Translations under genes and position numbers: made by a program
Assembly: GCA_027578815.1 (NCBI GenBank)
Contig: JANBTH010000077.1
Coordinates: 1 to 39,367, forward strand
Direction: 5' to 3'
From: Coemansia sp. RSA 1804
Lineage: Eukaryota > Kickxellomycota > Kickxellomycetes > Kickxellales > Kickxellaceae
Length of the DNA: 39,367 nt
Notes under the pieces: model-generated
The model's input: only the letters and a program-made list of their open reading frames with translations
Told to the model about the DNA's origin: nothing
Databases searched by the model: none
Shown: one piece after another, positions 37,843-39,367 of the stretch
How the letters are laid out: the number at the start of each line of letters is the position of its first letter
Position numbering within the stretch: the stretch's first letter is position 1

Positions 37843-38081
37843 CTGTTATGATGACGTATGAGATGTTAACATTTGATGCAAAGGTTAACATCTCATACCA
37901 TCGTGAATAACATTTTTCTAATAGGATCTGATTCTTTAGTAGTGTATTCTTTTCAATAGTGAATGATCGGTGGCTATAGAAAGCACCGATATTTACTATT
38001 GAAGAAGGGGTTGGTTTCTTTAGGTAGTTTTGAAGATATTATTTTATTTAATGGAAAATCAACATAACAAAAGTCTACGAT
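37843..38081 (-). repeat. Dispersed repeat, copy B, inverted relative to copy A
   Basis: The reverse complement of this segment aligns with 26602-26841 over its whole length. It has one extra stretch of about 15 bases after ATCGTAGACTTTT and lacks an internal duplication of the GTTAACAT block present in copy A. It keeps the palindrome (CAATAGT...ATCGGTG...CACCGAT...ACTATTG, about 37956-38006) and has an 11-base perfect inverted repeat GAGATGTTAAC/GTTAACATCTC (37860-37893). It continues directly from the retroelement relic on the minus strand. Confidence 0.7.
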
Positions 38082-38380
38082 AAGCAGAGTTGCAAGCCCA
38101 GTGCTACAAATGGTGCAAGGTGCGCCATGGAGCCCAGATAGAATGCAAACCCATTTCTTCAATGTTGCCAGAACAGCATTGCAGGATTATGAAGCAATCA
38201 AAACATACAGCATCTCTCTTGCCAAATCCATGAGCTAACAAGAGTGATGGAATATTAAGATGGCCATGTACAATGAAAGGCTGCAAGATGGAGATAAGGC
38301 ACTGCCACTTTGCCACAAATAGGGCACTCTTCAACTGACAAGTTGGTCAGGCCTGATAACCTCTGCCTACTTATTTGTAG
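38075..38380 (-). pseudogene. Probable 3' end of a dead non-LTR retrotransposon ORF
   Basis: One frame of 102 codons with three internal stops. It contains L-S-G-L-T-N-L-S-V-E-E-C-P-I-C-G-K, then H-L-A-A-F-H-C, a C-x2-C...H...C arrangement like the terminal zinc knuckle of LINE reverse transcriptase proteins, and ends N-G-F-A-F-Y-L-G-S-M-A-H-L-A-P-F. Two of the stops are TGA codons that could come from TGG. The terminal stop overlaps the first bases of repeat copy B, so copies A and B would be the element's 3' UTR. Family identity is inferred from the knuckle and the position. Confidence 0.42.
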
Positions 38381-39043
38381 CTACCACTGAACCCTGGCTG
38401 GACCACACAATCCAGCTATTCCACACCCTTTGGGTGACAGGATGACAGGTTGGATAATAGAGCCCACAAAGGGCAATTGGTTGTTTCTCCCTTCCTTCTT
38501 TTTAATTATGGTTCCTCTGTTTATTTCTTAGTTGGTTTAGCTTATCCTTCAATAAATCTATTTTCTCCATTATGCCTCTCTCTTCTCTTGTCCTTGTCAT
38601 AAAAATAAAACCAGCCAATAGAAAGGTTGCAAAGACAAGTAAAAGAAAAGAAACACATTTTACCGCCATACACAAGAAAATGAATTTCTCTGTGTCTGCC
38701 TGTTGCGATTGTGGAAGTGGACCACATATGACATCTGGCTGAATAAATATGTTTATTTACTTGAATATCAAATGTAGTCCATATAGCTACAGGTGCAACA
38801 TTACAAAATGCTAGTTTAGTTTTTAGCAGTTCTCGCAAACAAGCCAAAATGCTCAATAAATCTTAAATTTATAGTGGCTCTACAAATGCTGGCTCTACAT
38901 ATTTTAAATAATTTTTAGTATATTCATCACATGCACATTAATAATAAATAGAAATATCAGATCAATAGGTTGCAAGATAAAAATGTATTGCAAAAATGGT
39001 AAAGATTGGTTGAGGGCAACAATTTAGTATGTTAGTATATACA

Positions 39044-39367
39044 CTATAATCCTATCTCGCCTTTCCTAATAAATGTCCGTGCTTGTTCCGCTACCTTCTT
39101 CATATTTTTAACCAGGCTTTTAGCTATGTCGTTAGCACTAGCCATACGCTCTTGGAAGGGATCGGTATCGTCCTTAGCCCTGTTTTTGATACCAAAAACG
39201 TCATCGTAATCATCTTGCTCCTCTGGCACTTCAGATCTCTTCATGGTCCCCTTCATCCTGCTATCCTTGTGGTCGTCGATAAGAGTCCTCCGAAGCCCAT
39301 GAACAAGAGATCTAAGAGATTCGATCAACGGTATGTCTTTGTCAAACTGATCAGTAATCAGTTTAAA
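39044..39367 (-). CDS. C-terminal part of a charged protein, N-terminus beyond the right edge
   Basis: The frame is open from the right edge to a TAG and gives about 107 residues. It begins I-T-D-Q-F-D-K-D-I-P-L-I-E-S-L-R-S-L-V-H-G-L-R-R, continues with an acidic stretch (P-E-E-Q-D-D-Y-D-D-V-F) and ends in an amphipathic, basic helix (A-K-S-L-V-K-N-M-K-K-V-A-E-Q-A-R). The F-D-K-D-I-P-L-I-x-x-L-R pattern recalls the segment after the kinase core in FunK1-type proteins, so this could be a second member of that family. The match is weak. It could equally be another accessory protein, and a decayed one cannot be excluded. Confidence 0.45.
   Translation of the reverse strand, partial: FKLITDQFDKDIPLIESLRSLVHGLRRTLIDDHKDSRMKGTMKRSEVPEEQDDYDDVFGIKNRAKDDTDPFQERMASANDIAKSLVKNMKKVAEQARTFIRKGEIGL

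Larger units (their letters stand above)
36074..39043. other. AT-rich region with repeat debris, no intact gene
   Basis: Nearly 3 kb without a credible gene. The retroelement relic and repeat copy B are listed separately. TACAGTGGCCAGAAAAAGTG at 37572-37591 resembles the ends of Tc1/mariner elements, but no inverted partner or transposase was found. A short plus-strand frame at about 37207-37388 contains spaced Trp residues (D-K-W-R-A-V-F, R-T-Q-W-H-C-G) and may be a fragment of a Myb-like or transposase domain. The remainder shows nothing I can name. Confidence 0.4.

Noticed and set aside
1..39367. CRISPR arrays, rRNA, tRNA or bacterial-type operons
   Set aside because: None seen. Repeats are microsatellites, coding tandem repeats or dispersed element fragments, and the gene types are eukaryotic.

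Overview
The window looks like nuclear DNA of a filamentous, early-diverging fungus. A FunK1-type fungal kinase, a GRAB-domain golgin, a Dug3-type amidotransferase, pyrimidine-rich promoters and GT-AG splicing with TACTAA-like branch sites point to Fungi. RAP1GDS1 (SmgGDS), Tubby and METTL7-like genes, which are absent from the model yeasts, argue against Saccharomycotina. Almost every gene is intronless; the only intron I can place with confidence is in the FunK1 gene. Together with the compact GC-rich genes this would suit Kickxellomycotina (Coemansia relatives), but that placement is inference. I saw no tRNA, rRNA or CRISPR array.

Layout. 1-1768: FunK1-type gene (minus), cut by the left edge. 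2618-4378: lumazine synthase (RIB4), then a second, strongly diverged lumazine-synthase-like gene. 5049-5957: DUG3-like glutamine amidotransferase. 7327-9121: tandem pair of four-helix MARVEL-like membrane proteins. 9434-10417: METTL7-like methyltransferase. 10621-11511: NUDX14-like Nudix hydrolase, convergent with a CoA-binding-fold protein (11554-11997). 12.1-15.8 kb: AT-rich accessory patch with a type I membrane protein whose ectodomain looks like an inactivated trypsin, and a secreted Gly/Tyr-repeat protein. 15790-16188: small membrane protein. 16537-23095: RAP1GDS1-like armadillo protein, Tubby protein and RUD3/GMAP-210-like golgin. 23.1-29.9 kb: AT-rich, gene-poor stretch with a GC-rich structured element, a decayed reading frame, an F-box/LRR gene, a two-finger CCHC gene and a repeat copy. 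29950-34257: WDR59/Mtc5-like GATOR2/SEA subunit, convergent with a YbaK-type tRNA deacylase (34353-35123). 35627-36073: MGST3-like MAPEG protein. 36.1-39.0 kb: AT-rich repeat debris, including an inverted copy of the repeat at 26.6 kb attached to what looks like the end of a dead non-LTR retrotransposon. 39044-39367: end of a charged protein cut by the right edge.

The conserved genes do not form one pathway. Local themes are riboflavin synthesis (RIB4 plus its relative), endomembrane and GTPase biology (RAP1GDS1, golgin, Tubby), nutrient signalling (WDR59) and glutathione-related functions (DUG3, MGST3). The parts most likely to hold something undescribed are the diverged RIB4 relative, the pseudo-protease receptor with its secreted neighbour, and the structured element at 23.79 kb.
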